Assembly: GCF_038246755.1 (NCBI RefSeq)
Contig: NZ_CP134706.1
Coordinates: 6,885,501-6,949,500 of the forward strand
DNA: 64,000 bases
Direction: 5' to 3'
Origin: Micromonospora sp. FIMYZ51
GTDB taxonomy: Bacteria; Actinomycetota; Actinomycetes; Mycobacteriales; Micromonosporaceae
Part shown: positions 16,848 through 24,213 of the stretch, piece after piece
How positions within the stretch are numbered: position 1 is the first letter of the stretch
Layout: each line of letters starts with the position of its first letter
Program-made: the position numbers and the translations under genes
The notes under the pieces: generated by a model
The model's database searches: none
What the model was told of the DNA's origin: nothing
What the model saw: only the letters and a program-made list of their open reading frames with translations

Positions 16848-17606
16848 ATGGAATTTCGGGGCGGAATGAACGTCGTGCACCGGCACGGTGACGTCGTCCA
16901 CCGGCCGGTGTCACCAGCCACGCCAGCGATCCATCGACTCCTGCGGCACCTGCACGACCACGGGTTCCATGGCGCTCCCGAGCCACGCGGCTTCGACAGC
17001 GAGGGCAACGAGATGGTCACCTTCCTCGACGGTGCGGTGCCCGACGCGCTCACGCCGGAGCTGCGTACGCACGATCTCCTCACCTCCGCAGCCGCCCTGC
17101 TACGGGCTCTGCACGACGCGAGCGTCACGTTCCGGCCGCGCCCCGACGACCCCTGGCTCGTGCCGGCCCGGCACCCGGCCGAGGTCATGTGCCACGGCGA
17201 CGCCGCCCAGTACAACTGCGTGGTCAGGGACGGCCGGGCGGTCGGCTTCATCGACTTCGACGCGGCCCACCCGGGACCACGCAGCTGGGACGTCGCCTAT
17301 GCCGTCTACCGGTTCGCACCGTTGCAAGGGCCGGACAACCCGGAGAGCTTCGGCACACCGCAGCAGCAGGGCCGTCGGGTCGCCGACTTCTGCCGCGCGT
17401 ACGGGCCGCAGGTGGGTGCCGAAGTCATCGACGTCGTCCCGGACCGCCTACAGGCGCTCGTCGACTTCATGCACGAGCAGGCCAGCCAGGGCAACGAGGC
17501 GTTCCAGCGGCACATCGCGGAAGGGCACGCCGATCTGTACGCGGCGGACATCCGCTACGTACGGACCCACCGCGACATCCTGCGCGCCGCCTTCGAACCG
17601 AGCTAG
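16848..17606 (+). CDS. Aminoglycoside phosphotransferase-family (APH/ChoK) kinase
   Basis: The 252-residue protein keeps the C-lobe of the APH fold. The Brenner motif [13 protein letters not shown] supplies His116-Gly-Asp118 and Asn123, and [14 protein letters not shown] supplies the metal-binding Asp136/Asp138. The N-lobe is very short (~60 residues before the hinge) and no clear ATP-binding lysine motif is visible, so activity on a real aminoglycoside is doubtful. The ATG at 16848 follows GAGGAGG with seven bases of spacing. It stands alone beside the PEBP gene. The substrate is unknown. Confidence 0.85.
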   Translation: MEFRGGMNVVHRHGDVVHRPVSPATPAIHRLLRHLHDHGFHGAPEPRGFDSEGNEMVTFLDGAVPDALTPELRTHDLLTSAAALLRALHDASVTFRPRPDDPWLVPARHPAEVMCHGDAAQYNCVVRDGRAVGFIDFDAAHPGPRSWDVAYAVYRFAPLQGPDNPESFGTPQQQGRRVADFCRAYGPQVGAEVIDVVPDRLQALVDFMHEQASQGNEAFQRHIAEGHADLYAADIRYVRTHRDILRAAFEPS

Positions 17607-17885
17607 CCGATGCGCGGCGGGCACCAGTCACGCCATCCACCGGTCGGCGGCCAATGGTCGGTCATGATGACCAGCGGGTCTGTCTCAGCCGACGAACGCA
17701 GGAGACTCCAGCAGTCCGCGGAGCGCAGCCGAGGTCCGGCGTCGGCTACGTCGCTGTCGCTACAGAGAAGCAGGGGCGCTCCGTAGTCCTACAAACACGC
17801 CGCATCACCACACCGGACCTCTAACCTTTGAGGCGACTTTGGGGCTAGTCTGCTTCTGTCACTTCCCCCAAAGGAGTCCCAAAGG

Positions 17886-19646
17886 GTGTCCCACGCTGTA
17901 CATCAGGATCTTGAGGCCATCCTCGCCGGCACTGCGGCGCGGAAGCGTGAGAGCAGCATCCTCGACTTCAAGGTGGCCAAGTCCGACCTCAAGGAGGCAT
18001 GGGCAGACTTGGCCGAAGCGGCCGTCTGCTTCGCGAACGCATCCGGCGGAACAATAGTCGTCGGAGTTTCCGACACCCCGGGAGGACCTGGGGCGTTCAT
18101 TGGGTGCGAGCTGGACGAAAATATCTTGCGTCAGCGCATCTACCGCCTTACAGTGCCGGGGCTTCTTGTCGAGGTAGAAGTGGTCCGCTTCGCCGACAAG
18201 CGCCTCCTAGCAGTCAGGGTGCCAGAAGGGTTGGAGGTGTATTCCACCACTCGCGGATACACCTACCACCGAGTCAATGACGAATGTCTCCCTATGCGTC
18301 CCGCCGAGGTAAGCCGGCTGACAGAGGAGCGCAGAGGAGTCGACTGGTCTGCAGCGTCCAGCTCACGCTCTTTAGAGGATGTCGATCCTCTTGCTCTTAG
18401 ACAGTGCAGGCGCCTTCTCTCCAATTCCGTCGACTCTCGACGCCAGTCATACGCGCGCCTTTCGGACAATGACCTACTCCGATCATTGAAAGCAGTAGGC
18501 GACGACGAAAAGCTGACCCACGCGGGTGAACTACTACTTTGCACAGCTGCCTCGTCCGCCCCGGTAGATGCAGTAGTTTATCAACATAGAAGGACCCAGG
18601 CAGGGGAGCCCGATGCCATCATGCGTCTGGGCACCCCGCTCGTCCTCGCGTTCGATGAGCTCCTACAGGCAATCCGCGCACGCCAGGGAATAACCCCAGT
18701 GACGCTAGCTGATGGACAGCAGCTTCAGATTGAAGACTATCCGATGGCTGCGGTGCGGGAAGCCGTCGCGAACGCCCTCATCCATGGCGACTGGCGCGCC
18801 CGCCTGCCTGTCTCGGTCGAGCACTCGACGCAGTACCTGAAAGTGACATCCCCCGGACCACTGGTAAGTGGCATCACTGTCAACAACATACTGACCAAGG
18901 GATCCAGGGCACGCCATCCTGCGTTAGCCTCCGCTTTTCGCCTGCTTGGCCTGGCAGAAGAAGTGGGGCAGGGCGTTGACCGCATGTACCGGGAGATGAT
19001 CCGGTCCGGTCGAGACACACCTCTTATCTCCGAAGACAACGACCAGGTAACCGTTCTTTTTCGCGGGCAGGCACCCAATACTCGCATTACGAAATTCCTA
19101 GCGACGCTTCCTCCGGAAGAACAGGACGACACGGACGCCCTCCTGATTGTCCTCGTTCTTTGCTCTAAACGAACGATCACAGCGAAGCAGCTAGCGCCAA
19201 TCATTCAGCGCTCCGAACTGGAAGGGCAGGCCGTATTGCGACGCCTGTCAAGTGATCCGTCCATGCTATTGGAGCCAACTAGGGGAACAGCGAATCGCAC
19301 TCAACCAACCTACCGGTTAACAGCTGACGCCCTCACCCGTCTAGGAAACGCCGTTTCTTACCATGGGCGCACGAGCGATGAGGTAGACCGGAAGATAGTC
19401 GAACACATGCGGGACTATGGCGAGATCAACAACAGAACAGTGCAACGCCTGTTTGATGTCGACGTGTACGCGGCACGCGACATTCTAAAAGACTTGGTCG
19501 AGAGGCAGATCATTACCCGAACGTCCGAGCAAACACGCGGAGTCGCTGTTCGGTACGGCCAGGGTTCACTTTTTCCGACGGTAGGCAAAAAGGGGAGCTT
19601 CCCGAAGAGCAAGAAGGTCACCGACTCAGGAGATAAGCTTTTCTAG
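17886..19646 (+). CDS. AlbA_2 (Schlafen-like) / HATPase_c_4 / winged-helix protein, atypical low GC
   Basis: The 586-residue protein begins with an AlbA_2/Schlafen-type domain (about 10-140; ESSILDFKVAK, FANASGGTIVVGV). It has a GHKL-ATPase-like domain (about 285-375; VREAVANALIHGDW, then AEEVGQGVDRMYREM) and winged-helix repeats at the C-terminus (about 420-570). Such proteins are predicted ATP-dependent transcription regulators, some tied to phage defence or mobile islands. The GTG at 17886 has AAGGAG ten bases ahead. Base composition is clearly below its neighbours, AGA/AGG/ATA codons occur, and codons 347 and 478 are TTA, which needs the rare bldA-type tRNA. It lies between an APH-like gene and tRNA-Ser(TGA). 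Acquisition by transfer is likely; no integrase is present. Confidence 0.88.
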   Translation: MSHAVHQDLEAILAGTAARKRESSILDFKVAKSDLKEAWADLAEAAVCFANASGGTIVVGVSDTPGGPGAFIGCELDENILRQRIYRLTVPGLLVEVEVVRFADKRLLAVRVPEGLEVYSTTRGYTYHRVNDECLPMRPAEVSRLTEERRGVDWSAASSSRSLEDVDPLALRQCRRLLSNSVDSRRQSYARLSDNDLLRSLKAVGDDEKLTHAGELLLCTAASSAPVDAVVYQHRRTQAGEPDAIMRLGTPLVLAFDELLQAIRARQGITPVTLADGQQLQIEDYPMAAVREAVANALIHGDWRARLPVSVEHSTQYLKVTSPGPLVSGITVNNILTKGSRARHPALASAFRLLGLAEEVGQGVDRMYREMIRSGRDTPLISEDNDQVTVLFRGQAPNTRITKFLATLPPEEQDDTDALLIVLVLCSKRTITAKQLAPIIQRSELEGQAVLRRLSSDPSMLLEPTRGTANRTQPTYRLTADALTRLGNAVSYHGRTSDEVDRKIVEHMRDYGEINNRTVQRLFDVDVYAARDILKDLVERQIITRTSEQTRGVAVRYGQGSLFPTVGKKGSFPKSKKVTDSGDKLF

Positions 19647-19935
19647 TCTCCGCTAAGACCGGTGATGCCCAGCGAGCCCGCCGGTGGCAGCCACGGCTTG
19701 CAGGACCGGTGCGGGGTCTGGTTTCATCCGGTCCCGGATCGGCGTATCCCCGGCCGACCACCGGCGACACGTACGCGGTGAGCCGGTGCGCCGCCTGCTA
19801 CGCGCTCACCGCGCCAGCCGAGTTGTTGCCAACCGTGCGTCTTCTGCGGCACCGAGCGAGACAAAGTGAGACTCATGGAAGCGCCCCTGATCAGCGTTCG
19901 CGCTGATCAGGGGGCGTTTTTGTGGTTCTGGGATG
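19647..19935. other. Gene-poor stretch between AlbA_2 gene and tRNA-Ser, possible remnant or ncRNA
   Basis: No convincing protein gene is present in these 289 bases. A short + frame (19709-19906) encodes a CAACYA Cys pair but has no homologue I recognise. The strong + strand terminator at 19882-19921 suggests a + strand transcript ends here, either the AlbA_2 mRNA or a small RNA. Confidence 0.4.
19882..19921 (+). terminator. Strong intrinsic terminator (UUCG loop, T5)
   Basis: The stem CGCCCCTGATCAGCG (19882-19896) and its partner (19901-19916, one bulged G) close a TTCG loop. TTTTT follows on the + strand (19917-19921). The U-tract orientation shows it ends + strand RNA, although a minus-strand tRNA lies directly to the right. 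Confidence 0.8.
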
Positions 19936-20022
19936 CGGAGGGTGTGGGATTCGAACCCACGAAGACATCGCTGCCTTACCGGTTTTCAAGACCAGCGCCA
20001 TCGGCCACTAGGCGAACCCTCC
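19936..20022 (-). tRNA. tRNA-Ser(TGA)
   Basis: The minus strand gives an 87-nt class II tRNA with acceptor GGAGGGT/ACCCTCC. The anticodon loop CTTGAAA gives TGA, and there is a long variable arm and a T-arm GGTTCGAATCC. It reads UCA/UCN codons. Its 3' end faces the low-GC AlbA_2 gene, the side where integrating elements would insert, but no repeat of the tRNA end was found there. Confidence 0.97.
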
Positions 20023-20159
20023 CGAGCCGCGCACCGCGCGGCCGTGCCTAGTCTGCCATGCCCGCCGGACCGGGGAGCGGCCGAGGGCTACCCGATCGGC
20101 CATGATCACTTACGCTGCGTGGCGTCGGAATGGTACGTGGTAGGGCGGGTTGATCGGGT

Positions 20160-21149
20160 ATGACTGGGCCTATGCGTGCGATCACGATCCCGGAGCCTGG
20201 CGGACCCGACGTGCTGAGCTGGAGCGAGGTGCCCGACCCGGAGCCGGGGCCGGGCGAGGTGCTTGTCGACGTACGCGCCACCGCGGTCAACCGGGCCGAT
20301 CTGCTGCAACGGCAGGGGCACTATCCGCCGCCACCGGGCGCGCCCGCGTACCCGGGACTGGAATGCTCGGGGGTGGTGAGCGCGACCGGTCCAAAGGTGA
20401 CCGACTGGCGGGTGGGTGACCAGGTCTGCGCGCTGCTGGCCGGCGGCGGGTACGCCGAGCGGGTGGCCGTGCCCGCCGGGCAGTTGTTGCCGGTGCCGGC
20501 CGGGGTGGATCTGGTCGATGCTGCCGCGCTGCCCGAGGTGGCGTGCACGGTCTGGTCCAATGTGGTTGGTGTGGGCCGGCTGGTGGCCGGCGAGACGCTG
20601 CTGGTGCACGGCGGTGGCAGCGGGATCGGTACCTTCGCGATTCAACTGGGCAAGGCGCTGGGCGCGACCGTGCTGGCGACCGCGCGGTCGGTGAAGCATG
20701 ACCGGCTGCGCGACCTGGGCGCCGATCATCTGATCGATTATCGGGAGCAGGACTTCGTCGAGGAGGTCCGCAAGGTCACCGACGGGCGGGGCGCGGACGT
20801 CGTGCTCGACATCATGGGTGCGTCGTACCTGGGCCGGAACGTCGCCGCCCTGGCACCTGACGGGCGGCTCGTGGTCATCGGCATGCAGGGCGGGCGCAAG
20901 GGTGAACTGGACCTCGGCGCGCTGCTGGCCAAGCGGGGCACGGTGGCCGCCACCGCACTCCGCTCCCGCCCGCTGGAGCAGAAGGCCGCGATCGTCAAAG
21001 GGGTACGCGACCAGGTCTGGCCGCTGATCGAGGCGGGCCGGATCCGCCCGATCATCGACCGCCGACTCCCCATCAGCGAGGCCCCCGCCGCCCACCACCT
21101 GGTCGAGTCCAACGACCACCTGGGCAAGGTCCTGCTCACCCTGCCCTGA
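20160..21149 (+). CDS. NAD(P)H:quinone oxidoreductase, zinc-less MDR family (PIG3-like)
   Basis: The 329-residue protein follows the medium-chain dehydrogenase/reductase pattern without zinc ligands. It has an N-terminal GroES-like domain (VNRADLLQRQGHYPPPPGAP, ~44-63) and a Rossmann domain with VHGGGSGIGTFAIQLGK (~149-165). The RADLLQRxGxYPPPxG signature is that of PIG3/quinone-reductase-type enzymes, which reduce quinones with NADPH. An in-frame ATG at 20172 is an equally possible start. It converges with soxR, and both may belong to redox-stress defence. Confidence 0.92.
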   Translation: MTGPMRAITIPEPGGPDVLSWSEVPDPEPGPGEVLVDVRATAVNRADLLQRQGHYPPPPGAPAYPGLECSGVVSATGPKVTDWRVGDQVCALLAGGGYAERVAVPAGQLLPVPAGVDLVDAAALPEVACTVWSNVVGVGRLVAGETLLVHGGGSGIGTFAIQLGKALGATVLATARSVKHDRLRDLGADHLIDYREQDFVEEVRKVTDGRGADVVLDIMGASYLGRNVAALAPDGRLVVIGMQGGRKGELDLGALLAKRGTVAATALRSRPLEQKAAIVKGVRDQVWPLIEAGRIRPIIDRRLPISEAPAAHHLVESNDHLGKVLLTLP

Positions 21150-21274
21150 CCCATCCCCGGGTCACCGCCGGCAACTTCAACGCCGACAACTTCAACGCCG
21201 ACAACCGGCAGGCGCCGGGGCCGGCAGAGGACAGGCGAGGGACCGAGGCTGGCAGGGCAGGCAGAGGCCGGGGG

Positions 21275-21712
21275 TCAGCGGGGGAGGGTCAGGCGGGGGC
21301 CGGGGCCTTCGTCGGAGAGTTGGTCCTCGGGGTTGTAGAGGGAGCAGCGGCGCAGCGACAGGCAGCCGCAACCGATGCAGCCGTCCAGGTCGTCCCGGAG
21401 CCGGTTCAACAGCCTGATCTTCTCGGTCAGCCGGTCCCGCCAGACCGTGGAGATCTGCGTCCAGTCGTCGGCGGTGGGCGTACGCGCGGCGGGCAGCGAG
21501 TCCAGCGCGGCCCGGATCTCCTCCAACGAGATGCCGACCTGCTGCGCGATCCGGATGAAGGCCACCCGGCGCAGTTCGCCACGGTGGTAGCGACGCTGGT
21601 TGCCGCCGGTGCGGTCGGCCCGGATCAGCCCCAGCCGCTCGTAGTAGCGCAACGCGGAGGGCGCCACCCCGCTGCGGGCGGCGAGTTGTCCGATGGTGAG
21701 AGCTTCCTGCAT
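21275..21712 (-). CDS. soxR: SoxR redox-sensing MerR-family regulator
   Basis: The 145-residue protein has the MerR HTH (TIGQLAARSGVAPSALRYYE, residues 6-25), a dimer helix and the SoxR [2Fe-2S] cluster motif C-x2-C-x-C-x5-C (Cys112, 115, 117, 123). In actinomycetes SoxR responds to redox-active compounds and controls quinone-reductase and oxygenase genes, which fits the convergent quinone reductase next door. The ATG at 21712 is the normal start for MerR HTHs; the upstream extension would cross the divergent gene. A palindrome at 21725-21744 lies between it and the transketolase gene. Confidence 0.95.
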   Translation of the reverse strand: MQEALTIGQLAARSGVAPSALRYYERLGLIRADRTGGNQRRYHRGELRRVAFIRIAQQVGISLEEIRAALDSLPAARTPTADDWTQISTVWRDRLTEKIRLLNRLRDDLDGCIGCGCLSLRRCSLYNPEDQLSDEGPGPRLTLPR

Positions 21713-21720
21713 CACTCTGC

Positions 21721-21747
21721 CTTGAGTTGAACCGCGCTTCAACTTGC
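21721..21747. promoter_or_regulatory. Putative SoxR operator between soxR and transketolase genes
   Basis: AGTTGAA (21725-21731) and TTCAACT (21738-21744) form a perfect inverted repeat with a 6-bp centre inside CTTGAGTTGAA...TTCAACTTGC. This is close to the SoxR box CCTCAAGTTnAACTTGAGG in spacing and AAGTT/AACTT content. It sits 13-32 bases before the soxR start and just ahead of the transketolase start. Confidence 0.6.
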
Positions 21748-21758
21748 AGGCTATCCGT

Positions 21759-22487
21759 ATGACCTCACTCGCCACCATCACGCACCGGATCACCGAAGCC
21801 GCCGCCCCACTCGACGGCCGACACCAGGTTGCGCCGCTGTTGGAGCGGATTCGCGCCGGTCGGGAATTCGGCTCCAACGTGTACTCGACCCTCGACGTGC
21901 TCTGGGTGCTCTACGACCGGGTGCTGCGGATCACACCCGCCACGGTCGACGCGCCCGACCGGGACCGGTTCCTGCTCTCCAAGGGGCACGCGGTGGCCGG
22001 CTACTACGCGGTGCTGGCCGCCAAGGGTTTCGTCCCGCCCGACTGGCTTGACGATCAGGGTGGTCCGGAGAGCCGACTGGGCGACCACCCGGACCGCACG
22101 CTGGTGCCGGGGGTGGAGATCGGTTCCGGCTCGCTCGGGCACGGCCTCGGCCTGGGCGTCGGCACCGCGCTCGGGTTGCGCGCCCAGGGCCTGCTCGACC
22201 CGCAGGTGTACGTCCTGGTCGGCGACGCCGAACTGGACGAGGGCTCCAACCACGAGGCGATCGCGTACGCGGGTGCGGCCGGCCTGGCGAACCTGACCGC
22301 GATCGTGGTGGACAACTCCTCCGCCACGCACGGCTGGCCGGGTGGGGTGGCGAGCCGGTTCACGGTAAACGGGTGGACCGCCGCCACGGTCGACGGGCGG
22401 GACCACGAGGCCCTGCACGCCGCGCTCACCGGACATCACGGCCACCGGCCGCACGCCGTCGTCGCGGTCGTGGACACCAAGGAGTAG
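21759..22487 (+). CDS. Transketolase, N-terminal (TPP-binding) subunit
   Basis: The 242-residue protein equals the first half of transketolase. It has STLDVLWVLYDRVL, LSKGHAVAGYYAVLA (substrate/TPP histidine), GSLGHGLGLGVGTALG and the TPP-Mg motif GDAELDEGSNHEA. Split transketolases of this type pair with the next gene to make a full enzyme that moves two-carbon units, either in the pentose phosphate pathway or in specialised sugar/dihydroxyacetone chemistry. The ATG at 21759 lies directly beside the soxR operator and lacks a clear ribosome site, so a leaderless mRNA is possible. The stop is two bases before the next ATG. Confidence 0.92.
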   Translation: MTSLATITHRITEAAAPLDGRHQVAPLLERIRAGREFGSNVYSTLDVLWVLYDRVLRITPATVDAPDRDRFLLSKGHAVAGYYAVLAAKGFVPPDWLDDQGGPESRLGDHPDRTLVPGVEIGSGSLGHGLGLGVGTALGLRAQGLLDPQVYVLVGDAELDEGSNHEAIAYAGAAGLANLTAIVVDNSSATHGWPGGVASRFTVNGWTAATVDGRDHEALHAALTGHHGHRPHAVVAVVDTKE

Positions 22488-22489
22488 CC

Positions 22490-23380
22490 ATGCGACAGAG
22501 TTTCATCGACACCACCACGGCGCTGCTGGCCGAGAATCCGCGTACCGCGCTGGTGCTCGCCGACATCTCCGCCGACGCGTTCGCACCGGCCGCCCGACGG
22601 CACCCGGATCGGGTGATCAACGTCGGCATCCGGGAGCAGTTGATGCTCGGTGTCGCGGGTGGGTTGGCGCTGACCGGGCTCCGGCCGATCGTGCACAGCT
22701 ACGCGCCGTTTCTCGTCGAGCGGGCGTACGAGCAGATCAAGCTGGACCTCGACCACCAGGCGGCGAGCGCGGTGCTGGTCAGCGTGGGCGCCTCGTACGA
22801 CCGGGCGGCGGCCGGGCGGACCCACCTCAGCCCGGCCGACGTGGCGCTGTTCGACACGCTCTCCGGCTGGACGGTGCACGTGCCGGGGCATCCGGCCGAG
22901 GTACCCGACCTGCTACGGACCACGGTGGCCGGCGACTCCTCGGCGTACCTGCGATTGTCGACGCGACGCAACGCGCGCCCGTACGGCGGCGACGGTGACC
23001 TGGTGGTGCTGCGGGCCGCGGGGGCCGGCGCGCCGCTGCTGGTCGCGGTCGGCCCGGTGCTGGACGCGGCGCTCGCGGCGACGGCGGACCTGCCGGTGAC
23101 GGTGGCGTACACCCATCGGCCGCGCCCGTTCGACACCGCCGGCCTGCGTGCCCTGGCCGGCAGCGAGGTGATCCTGGTCGAGCCCTACCTGGCCGGCACC
23201 TCGGCCCGGGTGGTCACGGCGGCGCTGGCGGACCGGCCGCACCGGCTGCTCGCGCTCGGGGTGGGCCGGGAGGAGCTACGGCGTTACGGCTCGGCCGAGG
23301 ATCACGACCGCTGGCACGGGCTGGACCCGGCCGGGCTGCGCCGCTCGCTCACCGACTTTTGCGCTCCCGCGCTGGTCTAG
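22490..23380 (+). CDS. Transketolase, C-terminal (pyrimidine-binding) subunit
   Basis: The 296-residue protein carries the transketolase pyrimidine domain: DISADAF, then NVGIREQLMLGVAGGLALTG with the catalytic glutamate in IREQ, and HSYAPFLVERAYEQIK. The C-terminal transketolase domain follows from ~residue 180. AAGGAG lies five bases before the ATG, inside the end of the upstream gene, showing an operon with coupled translation. Together the two subunits should form an active a2b2-type transketolase. The substrate is not shown by sequence. Confidence 0.92.
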   Translation: MRQSFIDTTTALLAENPRTALVLADISADAFAPAARRHPDRVINVGIREQLMLGVAGGLALTGLRPIVHSYAPFLVERAYEQIKLDLDHQAASAVLVSVGASYDRAAAGRTHLSPADVALFDTLSGWTVHVPGHPAEVPDLLRTTVAGDSSAYLRLSTRRNARPYGGDGDLVVLRAAGAGAPLLVAVGPVLDAALAATADLPVTVAYTHRPRPFDTAGLRALAGSEVILVEPYLAGTSARVVTAALADRPHRLLALGVGREELRRYGSAEDHDRWHGLDPAGLRRSLTDFCAPALV

Positions 23381-23384
23381 CGGG

Positions 23385-24089
23385 CTACCGGGTGCGGGTG
23401 GCGGGGCGGCGGCGGGTGCGTTCACGGCCGAGGATCCAGAGCGCCTCGACCCCGTCCCGCCAGGTGATCTTCTTGCCTTCCTCCCGCCCCCGGGCCCGGT
23501 AGCTGATCGGCACCTCGAAGGGGCGGATCCGGCGGCGCAGGAGCTTGCCGGTCACCTCGGCCTCCATGCCGAAACCACGGGAGCGGATGTCCAGCGAGCG
23601 GTACAGCTCGATCGGCATCAGCTTGAAGCAGGTCTCCAGGTCGCCGATGTAGGAGTTGAACAGCACGTTGGCCGCCATGGTGACGCCCTTGTTGCCCATC
23701 ACGTACCAGAAGCTGTAGGCGCTGTGGCTGCCGAAGGTGCGGTTGCCGTAGACCACCGTGGCCCGCCCGTCGAGCACCGGGGCGAGCAGCGTGGGAATGT
23801 CCTGCGGGTCGTACTCCAGGTCGGCGTCGAGGATGACCATGTATTCACCGTCGGCGTTGGCGACCGCCGTCTTGATGGCCGCGCCCTTGCCCGCATTGCG
23901 CTGATGGGTGATCACGCGCAGCCGGGCGTCGTCGACCCGACCAAGGACCTCGGAGGTGCCGTCACGGCTGCCGTCGTCGACCACCACGAGCTCGATCTCG
24001 CACGGATATTCGACCGCCAACGCCTGCTTGAGGGCATCCGCGATGCGTTCTTCCTCGTTGTAGACCGGCATGAGGATCGACAGCTTCAC
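23385..24089 (-). CDS. Glycosyltransferase family 2 (dolichyl/polyprenyl-phosphate sugar synthase-like)
   Basis: The 234-residue GT-A protein has LSILMPVYNEEERIADAL at the N-terminus, VVVDDGSRDGT (nucleotide-binding Asp) and VILDADLEYDPQDI with the D-x-D metal site. YGNRTFGS and the GFGMEAEVTGKLLRR block follow. This profile matches enzymes that put mannose or glucose onto polyprenyl phosphate, the donor used by GT-C membrane enzymes such as its divergent neighbour. No C-terminal membrane segments are present. The GTG at 24089 has GGAGAA five bases ahead. Confidence 0.9.
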   Translation of the reverse strand: MKLSILMPVYNEEERIADALKQALAVEYPCEIELVVVDDGSRDGTSEVLGRVDDARLRVITHQRNAGKGAAIKTAVANADGEYMVILDADLEYDPQDIPTLLAPVLDGRATVVYGNRTFGSHSAYSFWYVMGNKGVTMAANVLFNSYIGDLETCFKLMPIELYRSLDIRSRGFGMEAEVTGKLLRRRIRPFEVPISYRARGREEGKKITWRDGVEALWILGRERTRRRPATRTR

Positions 24090-24213
24090 GGGATTCTCCA
24101 CGAGGGCGGCAGTGTATCGGCCATAGCCTAGCCTGGCTGCCCGGCTGGACGCTGGCGACCGTCGTTGGAGATCCGGAGTCGGGCATCCAGGCTGATGGTG
24201 TTTACTTCCGGCC

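Noticed and set aside
19647..19880. Signal recognition particle RNA near tRNA-Ser
   Set aside because: The conserved SRP GGTCAGG...GGAAG...GCAGCC helix-8 motif is not present on either strand.
17600..20022. Integrated element with att repeats in tRNA-Ser(TGA)
   Set aside because: No second copy of the tRNA 3' end and no integrase were found nearby, although the gene composition is atypical.
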